A stretch of DNA of 49,896 nucleotides from Nostocaceae cyanobacterium (GCA_030065825.1 JASJCY010000010.1:1-49896); one strand, 5' to 3'. Counted from the stretch's first letter, positions 34,453 through 43,573 are shown. The notes: generated from the letters alone by a model not told the origin. Program-made: numbers and translations.

Positions 34453-35787
34453 CTAAATATAGTCTTGGTTATGAGGATTTGCCATCACCTCTGGGAGTGA
34501 TACTTGTAACCATGCACCACCTGTTTGGGGATGATTCATAGCTTCAATTTTACCGCCATGAGCGAGGATAAGTTGACGCACAATCGCCAAACCTAATCCA
34601 CTACTCTCCATAAGTGTTACAGCATTATCCTTAGCTGTTGGGGGACGAGAACGGGCTTTATCTCCCCGATAAAACCGTTCAAAAACATGGGGTAAATCTT
34701 CTTGGGAAAAACCCTCTCCGGAGTCCATAATATTGATTTCCAGTCTTGGTGAACTGTCAATCTTGCTACTATGGCTATCTTTCCCAGAAATAATTTTGGT
34801 TTCCACATGAATGGTTCCACCAGCAGGGCTATACTTAATGCTGTTGTCTAACAAATTCAGAAATACTTGATACATTCGGGATTTATCAGCATTAATCCAC
34901 ACAGTTTCTTCCCCAGAATAGACGATCTGGATTTGCTGACGTTGTCCTAAAGGTTCTAGAGTTTGCCAAACTGATGCAATTAGCGATCGCACTTCTACTG
35001 GTTGACGATTAAGTTGAATACTGGGGTTTGTTTCGATTTGGGTAAGATCCAACCAATTTTGAATCAAATTAATTAGCCGATCTACTTCCTGCAAAAGTCG
35101 GTGAACCAAACGGTTAAAAGGTGGTTCTACACGATTTTGCAAGGTTTCCACCACCAGACGAATGGAAGTTAGTGGGGTTCGCAATTCATGAGCCAGATCG
35201 GAGAAAGCGCGGTCACGTGTTTTATTAATATCTACAAGCGCTTGACGATTTTCTAGAAACACCGCCACTTCTTGGTTTTCTAAAGGTAAACTCGTAGCTC
35301 TTAACAGTAATGGTTTTACTTCTAACATTGCAGTCGCTTGTTCACAAGATGGGTGAAACACCCACTCTCCAATTTCTGACTGTTGGCGATCGCGAGTTTG
35401 TTCAATCAGCTGATCTAGTTCATAAGACCGCACTAATTCTAGTAATAAACGTAACTCTCCTGCTTGCCATCTTTCCAGAGACAAAATCTGTCGTGCCTGC
35501 TGATTGCACCACAGCAGTTGATTTTCTTCATCCACCTGCAAGTATCCTAGTGGTGAAAACTCTAGGATATTTTGGTAATTTTTTACCTGTTGCTGTAGTT
35601 GTTCCCGTTGCTGTTTTAAGAATGTAATTTCATCTTCTAACCGAGGGATCAAAGGTTGTCTCACTTGAGAAAAATTAGTAGTAAATGTTGGCGGTATTTT
35701 ACCCAAAGTGCGCTTTATCTGTATCCTTTGCCATGCCCAAAGCCCTATACCCACCAATAGACCCAAAATAAATCCCAATAACAGCAT
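34453..35787 (-). CDS. sphS: Phosphate-sensing histidine kinase SphS (PhoR type)
   Basis: 444 residues. A short N-terminal hydrophobic segment (LLLGFILGLLVGIGLWAW) should anchor it in the membrane, as known for SphS. A PAS domain spans about 65-170 (LEFSPLGYLQVDEENQLLWC). H box FSDLAHELRTPLTSIRLVVE, N box NLLDNSIKYSPAGG, G boxes MDSGEGFSQEDLPHVFERFY and GLGLAIVRQLI. With phoU downstream and sphR upstream, the PhoR assignment is firm. Three Pho-box-like units lie about 300 bp upstream. Confidence 0.93.
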   Translation of the reverse strand: MLLLGFILGLLVGIGLWAWQRIQIKRTLGKIPPTFTTNFSQVRQPLIPRLEDEITFLKQQREQLQQQVKNYQNILEFSPLGYLQVDEENQLLWCNQQARQILSLERWQAGELRLLLELVRSYELDQLIEQTRDRQQSEIGEWVFHPSCEQATAMLEVKPLLLRATSLPLENQEVAVFLENRQALVDINKTRDRAFSDLAHELRTPLTSIRLVVETLQNRVEPPFNRLVHRLLQEVDRLINLIQNWLDLTQIETNPSIQLNRQPVEVRSLIASVWQTLEPLGQRQQIQIVYSGEETVWINADKSRMYQVFLNLLDNSIKYSPAGGTIHVETKIISGKDSHSSKIDSSPRLEINIMDSGEGFSQEDLPHVFERFYRGDKARSRPPTAKDNAVTLMESSGLGLAIVRQLILAHGGKIEAMNHPQTGGAWLQVSLPEVMANPHNQDYI

Positions 35788-36092
35788 GGCAATTATTATT
35801 CATAATTTTTATTAATAAAATTAGTATGAAGTCAGATCAGGATTGAGGCAATTTTTTATACCTGTAACGTCATAAGGAATCGCCCTCACTTCTGGAATAT
35901 CGCAAATATCAAACAGTATGTCATCTTGATTTAATAGAACTGAATGAGTTAATTCAGTATTTATAGTTATAATTCTGGGATTTTGATACAGACTGGTGAA
36001 ATAAATTGGTATAATATACCAAGCTTATATCATGTCCGTCAACCTGCTCATATTCATCTATCAAAAGGGATAAAATGTACACCTTTGACACT

Positions 36093-36122
36093 AGGTTAAG
36101 GAAAGGTTATCAAAAGGTAATT
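36093..36122 (-). promoter_or_regulatory. Pho box: three 8-bp repeats upstream of sphS
   Basis: The plus strand shows AGGTTAAG, AGGTTATC and AGGTAATT, each 3 bp apart, giving a strict 11-bp period. On the sphS coding strand they read AATTACCT, GATAACCT and CTTAACCT, matching the cyanobacterial Pho box unit YTTAACCW. It sits in the 410-bp gap between sphR and sphS, so SphR may drive its own sensor and phoU. The rest of 35788-36197 is AT-rich with no gene. Confidence 0.75.
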
Positions 36123-36197
36123 ATACACCATCATCATCTGTGATGTTGTTTCCATTGAGCTTTTCTCAAGTAGTAGGGTAGGCACTGCCCACCTTAC

Positions 36198-36950
36198 CTA
36201 TCCAAACCTGTAACCGAAACCACGGACGGTGATAATATACTCAGGATGACTGGGATCTTGCTCTAATTTTTCTCGTAACCAACGAATATGAACGTCTACA
36301 GTTTTACTATCACCAACAAAATCAGGACCCCAAACTTGATCCAATAGCTGCTCTCGCGACCATACCCGACGGGTATAACTCATAAACAACTCCAGCAGAC
36401 GAAATTCTTTTGGCGATAGATTCACCTCTTGAGAGCGAACCAACACCCGGCATTCTTGGGGATATAAGGTAATATCCTTATACTCTAATACTGACGTTTC
36501 AGGGACAGTATTCAAGCGTTGACGGCGAAGTAAAGCCCGACAACGAGCCACTAATTCCCGCATACTAAAGGGTTTGGTCAGATAATCATCTGCTCCCACT
36601 TCTAATCCTAATACCCGGTCTGTTTCGCTACCTTTGGCACTCAGTATTAATATGGGTACCGGGTTTCCCTGGTAGCGCAGCCAACGACAGATATCCAATC
36701 CATTAATTTGAGGAAGCATCAAATCCAACAGCACTAGATCACATGGAACCTCCCCGGTGTTGGACTCCCAATTTGTGAGATATTCGAGAGCTGATCTGCC
36801 ATCTGAGGCTGTTAACACCTCATAACCTTCTTCCTCCAAAGCTAAAGCTATCATTTCCTGGATAAGTTCCTCATCCTCCACTAGTAATATCCGGCTTTTT
36901 GGTCCGATTTCTGCCTTGGGGGAATACTGGGTTACGTCCCTGGTATACAT
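36198..36950 (-). CDS. sphR: Phosphate response regulator SphR (PhoB type)
   Basis: 250 residues. An N-terminal receiver (about 18-135) has the acidic pocket LLVEDEE, the phospho-Asp in LVLLDLMLPQINGLD and the conserved Lys in YLTKPFSMREL. A C-terminal OmpR/PhoB winged helix follows, with LSPKEFRLLELFM, VWSREQLLDQVWG, then SKTVDVHIRWLREKLE and IITVRGFGYRFG. It stands 410 bp upstream of sphS, so it has its own transcript. It should bind the Pho boxes near sphS and phoX. Confidence 0.93.
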   Translation of the reverse strand: MYTRDVTQYSPKAEIGPKSRILLVEDEELIQEMIALALEEEGYEVLTASDGRSALEYLTNWESNTGEVPCDLVLLDLMLPQINGLDICRWLRYQGNPVPILILSAKGSETDRVLGLEVGADDYLTKPFSMRELVARCRALLRRQRLNTVPETSVLEYKDITLYPQECRVLVRSQEVNLSPKEFRLLELFMSYTRRVWSREQLLDQVWGPDFVGDSKTVDVHIRWLREKLEQDPSHPEYIITVRGFGYRFG

Positions 36951-37014
36951 TGTTCTTTGGTTAAAAACGATTTTTGGTGCTGTTGCTGATAGGAGGGTGA
37001 ATTAATATCATTTT

Positions 37015-37038
37015 CTAGTATTTTCCAGAAAATACTAG
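37015..37038. repeat. Perfect inverted repeat ahead of the IS607-type tnpA
   Basis: CTAGTATTTTC-CA-GAAAATACTAG has 11-bp arms and ends 19 bp before the first possible start of the recombinase gene. It could be an operator, a binding site for its MerR-like domain, or part of the element's end. Confidence 0.6.
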
Positions 37039-37057
37039 GATAACATCATAGTATTAC

Positions 37058-37657
37058 ATGAAAACTCAAAACACTACCATGTCAAAGAAATATGTTACCC
37101 CAAAACAGGCGCAAAATATCCTTGGAGTTTCAGAAAAAACATTGCGAAACTGGGATGAACAAGGGAAGATACGTACAATTAGAACTCCCTCTGGGCATCG
37201 TAGATATGATATTGAATCAATTATTGGAGGGGAAAACAGAGTAACCATCATCTATGCCAGAGTTAGCAGTCACAAACACAAAACAGACCTCAATCGACAA
37301 GCTGACTATATCCAAAACCTCTACCCAGAAGCGGAAATCATCAAAGAAATTGGTTCAGGACTCAACTACAATCGAAAAAACTTTAAAGCCGTTTTGGAAC
37401 GAGTTATGTCAGGAAATGTCAAACAACTTGTCGTCGCACATAAAGACAGACTTGTAAGATTTGGCTTTGAACTCATCCAATGGATTTGTGAACTTAACCA
37501 TTGTGAACTCGTGGTTTGCAACAACCCAGAATTTAGTTCAGAAAGAGAAATGGTGGAAGATATATTAGCAATTATTCACCTGTTCTCTTCTCGTCTGTTT
37601 GGACTCAAAAAATACAAGACTCAAATCAAGGAAGATAAGAGTTTACCAGCAAACTGA
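37058..37657 (+). CDS. IS607-family serine recombinase/transposase TnpA
   Basis: 199 residues. A MerR-like helix-turn-helix (YVTPKQAQNILGVSEKTLR, SGHRRYDIESI) precedes a serine-resolvase catalytic domain with the nucleophile in IIYARVSSHKHK, then DLNRQADYIQ and VVAHKDRLVRFGFELI. That order, with the DNA-binding domain first, is diagnostic of IS607 TnpA. The TnpB gene that normally follows is absent; a heptad repeat begins within 10 bp. ATG 37079 (MSKKYVTP) is an alternative start. Looks intact, and could act in trans on related elements. Confidence 0.9.
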   Translation: MKTQNTTMSKKYVTPKQAQNILGVSEKTLRNWDEQGKIRTIRTPSGHRRYDIESIIGGENRVTIIYARVSSHKHKTDLNRQADYIQNLYPEAEIIKEIGSGLNYNRKNFKAVLERVMSGNVKQLVVAHKDRLVRFGFELIQWICELNHCELVVCNNPEFSSEREMVEDILAIIHLFSSRLFGLKKYKTQIKEDKSLPAN

Positions 37658-37664
37658 TTAGGAA

Positions 37665-37775
37665 TTATTAGTTATTAGTTATTAATTATTAGTTATTAGC
37701 TATTAATTATGAGTTACTAGTTACTACTTATTAGTTATGAATTATGAATTATTAATTATGAGTTATTAATTATTA
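37665..37775. repeat. Heptameric short tandem repeat
   Basis: About 15 head-to-tail heptads of the form TTATTAG/TTATTAA/TTATGAG in strict 7-bp register, starting just after the tnpA stop and ending one base before the MITE-like element. This class is typical of heterocystous cyanobacteria. Confidence 0.85.
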
Positions 37776-37776
37776 T

Positions 37777-37898
37777 AGGACTTACGCAACTGGCATATTA
37801 TTTTGTTATTAGTAAGGGAATTATCCTTGATTTAAGGCACTAAAGTGCCCACTACGAGCTTTAATTTCATCTTTTATTGTGACAGTTGCGTAAGTCCT
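37777..37898. mobile_element. 122-bp MITE-like element with 16-bp perfect TIRs
   Basis: AGGACTTACGCAACTG (37777-37792) and CAGTTGCGTAAGTCCT (37883-37898) are perfect inverted ends; TA flanks both sides, which would fit a TA target as used by IS630/Tc1-type transposases (inference). The interior has a small GGCACTAAAGTGCC palindrome and no gene. The outer 23 bp recur in direct form at the start of the tandem array near 48977-48999. The following 37899-38228 holds a dispersed repeat (37903-37951) and a GTTACCAGCG hairpin (38052-38074). Confidence 0.7.
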
Positions 37899-38228
37899 AA
37901 TTAGAGGTTATTTATAAAGTAAACCTTAAGACCCAAGAAACCGAGTTTCTTTGAGACTAAGTACCATGCGGATTCGATACTCCACCCATAGAAACGTTCA
38001 ACCTAACAACTTGCACCATTCTCAATCAGAGCCAGAGGTCTCTATGTTCTGGTTACCAGCGTCACGCTGGTAACTAGGGTTTGGAGGTTCTGCCTCCTGG
38101 TTATCCTTTTTGGAAGTGCAAGTTGTTAGTTCAACCCAACCTAAATTATAGGTAATCTTCTGCCGGGAAGGGAGTAGTTATTACTTAAGTGGACGTGGGG
38201 CTTATCCCATTTTAAGTAAAAAATCCTC

Positions 38229-39467
38229 TTAAGAATTACTTTGTAATTCAGCGGTGCGCACCGATAACAGTTGTGTACGATTACCGCGCTGCACCTTCAT
38301 CTGTAACACCTGACCGACACCAGTCTTTTCCACAATGTTAAGTAATTGTTCGCCCTTGGTAATTTGTTCACCTCCAACCTCAACAATTACATCTCCTGGA
38401 CGAATACCCGCAGCTGCAGCAGGGGAATTTGGTACTACTTGCACTACCAAAATACCGTTAATTTCTGGTAATTCAATGGGAGAATTGGGATTACTATTAA
38501 TTTCCTTTGCCTTTGCCGGAGTTAAATCCTGCATTCCTACACCTATAAAGCCATGAGAAACTTTTTCCCCACGTTGCAGCTTACTGGCGATCACCTTAGC
38601 TTTATCAATGGGAATTGCAAAGCCAATACCCATAGCATCCGCACGAATAGCAGTATTAATACCAATTACCTCACCTCGGTCATTTAACAGAGGTCCTCCA
38701 GAGTTACCGGGGTTAATGGCTGCATCTGTTTGAATAAAGTCCAAGCGCTTGTCAGAAATACCCACTTGAGAACTAGGACGCTTGAGAGTGCTAACAATTC
38801 CCAAAGTCACCGTGTTATCAAATCCCAAGGGGTTACCAACTGCGATCGCCCAGTCTCCTACCTGTACATTTTCCGAAGAACCCAAGGTAGCAACTGGTAA
38901 ATCCCTGCCAGCGTTAATCTGTACCACTGCTAAATCTGTAACTTCATCAACGCCTTTGACTTTACCTTCAAAAGAGCGTCCATCTTTTAAACGTACAGTT
39001 ACTTTATTAGCTTTGTCAACAACGTGGGCATTAGTTAATACCAAACCACTGCGATCAAAAATCACCCCAGAACCCAAACCACTGACTTGCCTTTCTGGGG
39101 TTTGCTGCGGGAAACTATCCCCAAAAAACTGTCTAAAAAATGGATCATCAGAGAATGGACTGGGAATGCGACGGGAAGCTATTGTACGTTCGGTATCAAT
39201 CCTCACAACTGCTGGACCTACACGATTTACCGCTGCGGTGACAAAGCTACTACTACCCATTGCAGCTGCACTCGATTGCCTTTGTGCCACTAATGTGGGT
39301 GAGGAAACACTGGACGGGGAAACCCCACCCCTACTGGGTGCAGGTTCCGCTTGGGAAGGAGATACCCGTAAAGTTCCAACAGTTAGCACAACTCCCATAA
39401 TAATGGCTAACACATGGGTACTGAGTTGGCGTATTGACCGGGATGTAGGAAAAAATCGCATAATCAC
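38229..39467 (-). CDS. HtrA/Deg-family trypsin-like serine protease (HhoA type)
   Basis: 412 residues: an N-terminal membrane or signal segment (STHVLAIIMGVVLTVGTL), a Ser/Pro-rich linker, a trypsin domain with His in VLTNAHVVDKANK, Asp in DEVTDLAVVQI and Ser in INPGNSGGPLLND, and one PDZ domain (about 305-400; GIRPGDVIVEVGGEQI). Degrades damaged proteins in the periplasm or thylakoid lumen. Which of the HtrA, HhoA or HhoB types it is cannot be decided by eye. MRFFPTSR at the third residue is an alternative start. Confidence 0.94.
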   Translation of the reverse strand: MIMRFFPTSRSIRQLSTHVLAIIMGVVLTVGTLRVSPSQAEPAPSRGGVSPSSVSSPTLVAQRQSSAAAMGSSSFVTAAVNRVGPAVVRIDTERTIASRRIPSPFSDDPFFRQFFGDSFPQQTPERQVSGLGSGVIFDRSGLVLTNAHVVDKANKVTVRLKDGRSFEGKVKGVDEVTDLAVVQINAGRDLPVATLGSSENVQVGDWAIAVGNPLGFDNTVTLGIVSTLKRPSSQVGISDKRLDFIQTDAAINPGNSGGPLLNDRGEVIGINTAIRADAMGIGFAIPIDKAKVIASKLQRGEKVSHGFIGVGMQDLTPAKAKEINSNPNSPIELPEINGILVVQVVPNSPAAAAGIRPGDVIVEVGGEQITKGEQLLNIVEKTGVGQVLQMKVQRGNRTQLLSVRTAELQSNS

Positions 39468-39830
39468 AACCTTATATTTGAGTAGATTTGTTACTTAATC
39501 TTGACAAATATCTCTACAATTATTTTGACAGATTTGATAAGAATTGATAGCCATTGACGTTGAGAATTAGTTTGAAGTTTCACCAATTCCCCCAATTTAA
39601 TCTATAAATTTGGCTGTTTTACCTGTAATTAAATTTATTCAATATGGGTGTAAAAAGCTATTATGGAAATTAGCCCTTTCTAGGTTCGGTTTTTGCTCAT
39701 TATCTACTTACAAATAACCATTAATTTTTTCTACCATGGGTAACTTTACCCTCTATCCTGCTAATAATAGCTATTATCTGTTCTCTATAAGCTAGGATCT
39801 GATCTAATCCCAGAACTTTTCTTGTAACCC

Positions 39831-40232
39831 ATGAATGGATCGAACCGAAGCGTAAAAAAATCCTTGCCAATTTCCCATCCATCAGCAGATTTACTGAGTC
39901 AGGCTACTGCCCCAGAACACACAGAACATGGTCACCACCATGGAAACTCAGTTCATCCTCACGTCCACAGTGAAGAGTCTTTGCGGCGCATTGTCAATCG
40001 GCTTTCCCGTATAGAAGGACACGTCCGGGGTATTAAAACAATGGTACAGCAAAACAGTCCTTGTCCGGATGTTTTATTACAAATTGCTGCTGTGCGGGGT
40101 GCTTTGGATCGGGTAGCGCGTATAGTTTTAGATGAACATTTAACTGAATGTATTGGTAGGGCTGCCCAAGAGGGTAATATTGAAACAGAAATTGAACAAT
40201 TAAAAGCAGCTTTAGATAGATTTTTGCCTTAG
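39831..40232 (+). CDS. CsoR/InrS-family metal-sensing transcriptional repressor
   Basis: 133 residues. The four-helix DUF156 fold has RIVNRLSRIEGHVRGIK (DNA-contact helix) and the metal ligands Cys in NSPCPDVL, His in LDEHLTEC and Cys at its end, the x-H-C pattern of Cu(I)- and Ni(II)-sensing members. The N-terminus is unusually His-rich (EHTEHGHHHGNSVHPHVHSEE, eight His in 21 residues), like the nickel sensor InrS. No metal exporter lies next to it, so the target operon is elsewhere. Confidence 0.9.
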   Translation: MNGSNRSVKKSLPISHPSADLLSQATAPEHTEHGHHHGNSVHPHVHSEESLRRIVNRLSRIEGHVRGIKTMVQQNSPCPDVLLQIAAVRGALDRVARIVLDEHLTECIGRAAQEGNIETEIEQLKAALDRFLP

Positions 40233-40493
40233 AGGTTAAATGGTAGTTTAATTCCCACCGCATTTAAAAACTTCCCCATAGCTACCTTTTGTTGGACAAA
40301 CGGTAAGGTAATGAAAAACTCAGCGGTTTGAAGTTTTCTCAAGTAATAGTGCCTTGCGGCTTGGTTTGTTCTCTTTTGGCTACTAATTGCTAAGTAGCCA
40401 TGTTTTCCCATTCCTTGACCACTACTTCCCAGTTAGAGATGGTATAGTAGGAGTGTCTAGTTGTGACTATACCACGAGACTTTAAATAATTAT

Positions 40494-40691
40494 TCAATTG
40501 GTTCCACTGGCTCCAAACGGACTTTCCATGCAACTTCCCTGTTGAATCATCTCCTGCTCAAATTCGTCAACAGCTTGAATTGAGTCTGAAATTGTCAGAC
40601 ATCGCTCAAACAGACTAATGTCCAGTTGTGACAGCAATTCACTATGATTCAATTGTGTTTGGTTAATCACTTCTTTAAGACTGCTAACCAT
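40494..40691 (-). CDS. Small hypothetical protein, 65 residues
   Basis: Starts at ATG 40691 with GGGAGAGTT before it. A helical, acidic product (VINQTQLNHSELLSQLDI, FERCLTISDSIQAVDEFEQ). Not recognised. It lies between the metal sensor and petA with its own short leader. It may be one of the small two-Cys cyanobacterial peptides, but chance is not excluded. Confidence 0.45.
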   Translation of the reverse strand: MVSSLKEVINQTQLNHSELLSQLDISLFERCLTISDSIQAVDEFEQEMIQQGSCMESPFGASGTN

Positions 40692-40746
40692 TGTTAACTC
40701 TCCCTATAGTTTTGGTCGTGCAGCACCTTTTTCTTTACCCAGTTGA

Positions 40747-40770
40747 ATAAAAACAGGCTAAAAAGCCTGT
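40747..40770 (-). terminator. Rho-independent terminator of petC-petA
   Basis: On the minus strand ACAGGCT-TTTT-AGCCTGT is followed by TTTT, about 35 bp after the petA stop: a stem, tight loop and T-run in the right orientation. Confidence 0.75.
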
Positions 40771-40802
40771 CTTTGATCAAAATATTCAATTAGCGCTCAG
40801 AT

Positions 40803-41789
40803 TTAGAAATTCATCTCAGCAGCTTGGACTTTTTCAACCTGCTTCTTCTTGAGAACGAGCAGAGTTTGAGCTAACATTACCAAACAGACAAAGGCAATTA
40901 AAAACGCCACTCTGTTAGCATTTTGCAGGACGATTTCTGTATCCTTTTGACCAAAACCACCAACGTTGGGGTTATTAGTCAAAGCATCACCAGCATTAAC
41001 TGCTTGTCCTTCAGAAACAATTAACTCAGGACCAGCAAGAACATCATCGGTTACAATTTCACCAGATTCGGTTTGAATTGTGACTGGGTAGTGAATAATT
41101 CCGTCTTCATCTTCTGTTTCCCCAATCTGGGTAATAGTTCCAGTAGCAGAAGCCGTGAAAACGTTGTTATTACTCTTTTCACCAGTGGGGTAAACTTGTC
41201 CCCGTCCCCGATTACCACCTACGTGAACTGAATATTTACCAAACTGAATATTCTTATCAGTAGCAGGGTTGGGAGAAAGAACTGGGAAGACGATTTCTTG
41301 ATATTCCTCACCAGGTAGAGGTCCCACAAGAATGACGTTTTCCTGGTCTTCGGTGTAGGTTTCAAAATAAAGATCGCCGACTTCTTCCTTCATTTCCTCA
41401 GGAATGCGATCCTCAGGAGCAATTTTGAAGCCTTCTGGTAGCATCAATACCGCACCCACGTTTAAGCCGACTTTAGAACCATCAGCACCTACTTGCTCGA
41501 CGCTGGTATCGTAGGGAATTTTGACGACGGCTTTAAATACGGTATCCGGTAGTACAGATTGGGGAACTTCAATTTCGGTATTCTTTTGTGCTAGGTGGCA
41601 ATTGGCACATGCAAGCCGCCCTGTAGCTTCCCTGGGTGTTTCCGGATAGGTTTGCTGTGCCCAGAAAGGATAAGCAGCAGCAGATTGAGGTAATACCAAA
41701 TCGCTAGTAAAGAAAAAGGTCAGACTAGCGATGCAGACGAGCAATGTGTGAAAAATTGCTCTACTAGCTATTGTACAAGCTTTTCTCAT
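40803..41789 (-). CDS. petA: Apocytochrome f
   Basis: Large haem c subunit of the cytochrome b6f complex, which passes electrons to plastocyanin or cytochrome c6. The signal peptide ends at AAA before Tyr40 ([13 protein letters not shown]), whose amino group is the axial haem ligand. The haem-binding CANCH is at 61-65. A conserved [18 protein letters not shown] block and a C-terminal membrane helix ([20 protein letters not shown]) follow. 328 residues. It follows petC by 95 bp, the standard operon order. Confidence 0.98.
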   Translation of the reverse strand: MRKACTIASRAIFHTLLVCIASLTFFFTSDLVLPQSAAAYPFWAQQTYPETPREATGRLACANCHLAQKNTEIEVPQSVLPDTVFKAVVKIPYDTSVEQVGADGSKVGLNVGAVLMLPEGFKIAPEDRIPEEMKEEVGDLYFETYTEDQENVILVGPLPGEEYQEIVFPVLSPNPATDKNIQFGKYSVHVGGNRGRGQVYPTGEKSNNNVFTASATGTITQIGETEDEDGIIHYPVTIQTESGEIVTDDVLAGPELIVSEGQAVNAGDALTNNPNVGGFGQKDTEIVLQNANRVAFLIAFVCLVMLAQTLLVLKKKQVEKVQAAEMNF

Positions 41790-41884
41790 CTCTTCAGGAC
41801 TTTGAGGATTTTCGGAGCAACGTTAAATAATACAGGTATGGGGGGAGGAAAAATTTCTGAATTTTTAGATTCAATCCAAAATCC

Positions 41885-42424
41885 TTAAGCCCACCAAGGT
41901 TCTTCCCCGGTACGGAAGTCGGTTTCTGTCCAAGGTGTGAGGACAATTTTGTCCTCGCTGGTTTGAGCATGGGCGATCGCCAAGGAACGTGGCGCAGGAC
42001 CCCTAACTACTTTACCAGTAGCGTTGTACTGAGAACCATGACAGGGACATTTAAACTTATTCTCAGCGGCGTTCCAAGGTACTACACAACCCAAGTGGGT
42101 ACAAACAGCGTTAATCCCATAATCGCCAATTGCTTCTTTGCTTTCTACCACAATGTAGGTGGGGTCACCTTTTAGTCCTTGTACTAGAACGCGATCGTCC
42201 ACATTATGGCTGTCCAAAAAATCGCTGAGGATGACATCATTACCCAGCTCGTCTTTGGCTGTAGTTCCACCACCTGTTCCACCACTGCTGGGTGGTAGAA
42301 AATATTTGGTAAAGGGATACAATACCCCCAGAGCTACTCCAGTTACAGTCCCGAAAGTGAGGAGATTCATGAACTGACGACGACCCATATCGGGTACGTC
42401 CATTGATTCCGAAAATTGAGCCAT
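41885..42424 (-). CDS. petC: Rieske iron-sulfur protein of cytochrome b6f
   Basis: 179 residues. An N-terminal Tat-like, uncleaved membrane anchor ([19 protein letters not shown]) is followed by a Gly-rich hinge ([10 protein letters not shown], 46-55) and the [2Fe-2S] domain with CTHLGC (108-113) and CPCHGS (126-131), giving two Cys and two His ligands plus a disulfide. Takes electrons from plastoquinol and hands them to cytochrome f. First gene of petC-petA; its start faces the DUF3067 gene 229 bp away. Confidence 0.98.
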   Translation of the reverse strand: MAQFSESMDVPDMGRRQFMNLLTFGTVTGVALGVLYPFTKYFLPPSSGGTGGGTTAKDELGNDVILSDFLDSHNVDDRVLVQGLKGDPTYIVVESKEAIGDYGINAVCTHLGCVVPWNAAENKFKCPCHGSQYNATGKVVRGPAPRSLAIAHAQTSEDKIVLTPWTETDFRTGEEPWWA

Positions 42425-42653
42425 AATCTACGCGTTCTCGGTGTATTTTTGTACGATTTTGACTAGAGTTTTAGTAGTTAACAAACTCTTGTCTGGGGCA
42501 ATAAGCCTCACAACCATAAAAGATGCCAGATTCAATCTTGAACGATATTCTTAGCATCTTTTTTGGTAGCATTACATTTCTTTATATTCCTATCATACTT
42601 GAGTAAAGGAACTTAACTTCATAACTAAATGTAAAATATAATTGAGAATAACT

Positions 42654-42962
42654 ATGACAGGACGAGAATTACACCAACTTTTGCTAGATAAGTGGGGGCG
42701 TTCCTATGATATCCAATTACGCCGGACACAGGGCAAGATATTTGTGCAAATAATGTGGAAATACCTAGAACAAGCCTCTTTTCCCCTGACTGAAGCGGAT
42801 TACCATGAGCATTTGCATAATATCGCTAGTTACCTCCAAGCCATGGGTGGCACAACTCAGGTAGAAACTTATATTCAACAAACAAGAGAACGCCCCCGCT
42901 TGGGAAAAGCTGTGAGTATCCCCCTGGATTTAGGCGAACGCGCTTCTGAATGGCTGGTATGA
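42654..42962 (+). CDS. DUF3067-family protein
   Basis: 102 residues from ATG 42654 (the frame is open to 42642). Motifs: MTGRELHQLLLDKWGRSYD, IFVQIMWKYLEQASFPLTE, YHEHLHNIASYLQAMGG and GLGERASEW-like LDLGERASEWL. A small soluble protein conserved in cyanobacteria, of unknown role as far as I know. It shares a divergent promoter region with petC-petA, which hints at a link to the b6f complex or to photosynthesis; this is inference. Confidence 0.82.
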   Translation: MTGRELHQLLLDKWGRSYDIQLRRTQGKIFVQIMWKYLEQASFPLTEADYHEHLHNIASYLQAMGGTTQVETYIQQTRERPRLGKAVSIPLDLGERASEWLV

Positions 42963-43252
42963 GTGTGGCACTAAGCAGTAGACAGTAGGTTGATTATTGA
43001 TATTCCCTTGTTTGCGCTATTTATTATAGTTTTAATTCTTTGTAGCTACTGCGATTAATAATATCTTCCATGCAATGCATAAATAAACGCTTTTGTTAAT
43101 AGTTACTTAATATTATTTAATATTCCCCTGCTGTGTTCCAGAGGCAATTGTTGAGAAGATTAACTAAAGCTTGAGCGGTTGCGATTTCGCTCAAGCCAAT
43201 TTGGAGTTTTGACGAAACTCCTACAAACTTTAATTTGCTTCTTGCCACTCAT

Positions 43253-43573
43253 CTATGCTTCTTCAACCTCAAGTTGAGCCATAGTCACTGCGTCAAAAGC
43301 AAAAGCAAACACTAAAGGCATGGGACACTTGAGTAAATATGTAGAAATCACCGCTAAAATAGTGCAAATCAAGGCTGAAATTGACCAGAATAGTTCTTGT
43401 GATGTAAAACCTTTTTCAGCCTTAATTAATCTTAAGACTTTATATGGAATTGGCTCAGGAATTACTGCTCCTGGAGGAAAAGCCCAGTAATTGTTACAGC
43501 GCTCAACAAACAAATCTGTCCAGCCATTTTCTTGGCACCATTCCTCGATCCATGTTTCGCAATAATGTTTCAT
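43253..43573 (-). CDS. Small membrane protein, conserved-looking hypothetical
   Basis: 106 residues when started at MKHYCETWIEEWCQENGW (43573). The frame is open to 43660 with another pair of Met codons at 43612-43607. YWAFPPGAVIPEPIP is followed by LRLIKAEKGFTSQELFW and two close hydrophobic stretches (ISALICTILAVISTYLL and MPLVFAFAFDAVTMAQL). No signal peptide. The motif pattern looks like a cyanobacterial conserved family, but I cannot name it. Two small hairpins (43169-43196 and 43203-43221) follow its stop and may end transcription. The next gap, 43574-44450, holds only a triple GAGGGTTTGAGC repeat near 44041-44083. Confidence 0.7.
   Translation of the reverse strand: MKHYCETWIEEWCQENGWTDLFVERCNNYWAFPPGAVIPEPIPYKVLRLIKAEKGFTSQELFWSISALICTILAVISTYLLKCPMPLVFAFAFDAVTMAQLEVEEA

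Noticed and set aside
38782-39498. 238-codon frame opposite the HtrA-type protease
   Set aside because: A shadow of the protease gene, which has a complete catalytic triad and PDZ domain.
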